Both the position numbers and the translations under genes were made by a program. The notes beneath the pieces are model-generated. The model made no database searches. It worked only from the letters and a program-made list of their open reading frames with translations, and was not told the DNA's origin. This document shows, piece by piece, positions 62,820 through 64,000 of a DNA stretch of 64,000 nucleotides. Location of the stretch: positions 51,688 to 115,687 of the forward strand of contig CAIJZY010000055.1 in the NCBI GenBank assembly GCA_903825285.1. Reading direction: 5' to 3'. The first letter of the stretch is position 1. Each line of letters opens with the position of its first letter. The stretch is from an uncultured Opitutia bacterium. GTDB lineage: Bacteria > Verrucomicrobiota > Verrucomicrobiia > Opitutales > Opitutaceae.

Positions 62820-64000
<1,181 letters not shown>

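Overview
A GC-rich, densely packed chromosomal window with only short intergenic gaps, none over 300 bases. The gene mix suggests a Verrucomicrobiota bacterium, most likely of the Opitutaceae: two DUF5069 proteins, DUF4412, DUF3016 and DUF481 secreted proteins, PhyH-type dioxygenases paired with AraC regulators, Gfo/Idh/MocA and several glycoside-processing genes. This placement is an inference from gene content; there is no rRNA gene in the window. No tRNA, rRNA, CRISPR, prophage or transposase gene was seen.

Layout. 1-9.7 kb: the 3' part of an alpha-L-rhamnosidase-like enzyme, a Pro-rich single-pass membrane protein, a small lipoprotein and RarD, then a minus-strand block (UDG-family protein, FKBP isomerase, DEAD-box helicase, RRM protein, thioesterase, Hsp15-like S4 protein, two secreted DUF proteins). 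9.8-14 kb: a two-gene formate dehydrogenase module. 14-19.2 kb: DUF5069, gluconokinase, penicillin-acylase-type hydrolase, uracil phosphoribosyltransferase and a membrane methyltransferase. 19.2-26.4 kb: a large FAD/Fe-S dehydrogenase, a DUF481 outer-membrane protein, an RNA methyltransferase and an S9 peptidase whose catalytic residues look substituted. 26.4-31.5 kb: a sugar cluster (UPF0309 SIS protein, BadF-type amino-sugar kinase, GH2 beta-mannosidase, one unknown protein). 31.6-37.4 kb: a divergent PhyH/AraC pair with a Gfo/Idh oxidoreductase, a CAP-domain protein, an unknown protein with kinase-like motifs, a second DUF5069 protein and methylglyoxal synthase. 37.6-44.4 kb: glutamate synthase gltB-gltD with an upstream CGWS glutaredoxin. 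44.4-48.8 kb: a second divergent AraC/PhyH pair, a UDP-glucuronate epimerase-like gene, DUF486 and recA. 48.9-53.3 kb: an ABC export trio. 53.3-57.9 kb: pdxH, mnmE, mnmG, trmB. 58.0-64.0 kb: the F1Fo ATP synthase operon atpB-E-F-H-A-G-D, cut by the window end inside atpD.

How the genes fit together. The glycoside hydrolase, SIS/kinase/mannosidase block, gluconokinase and sugar oxidoreductase point to a saccharolytic life style; formate dehydrogenase, FAD/Fe-S dehydrogenase, glutamate synthase and ATP synthase are core energy and nitrogen metabolism.

Most notable: intergenic inverted repeats built from different short words but sharing one architecture (arms of about 13-31 nt with roughly 9-10-nt internal periodicity, at gene ends); an S9 peptidase with Ser and His of the triad replaced; a PhyH enzyme with H-x-G where its paralogue has H-x-D; an unannotated protein with D-x4-N and DFD motifs like a protein kinase; an AT-rich tract with a palindrome over the mnmG start codon; and hairpins on both sides of atpE.
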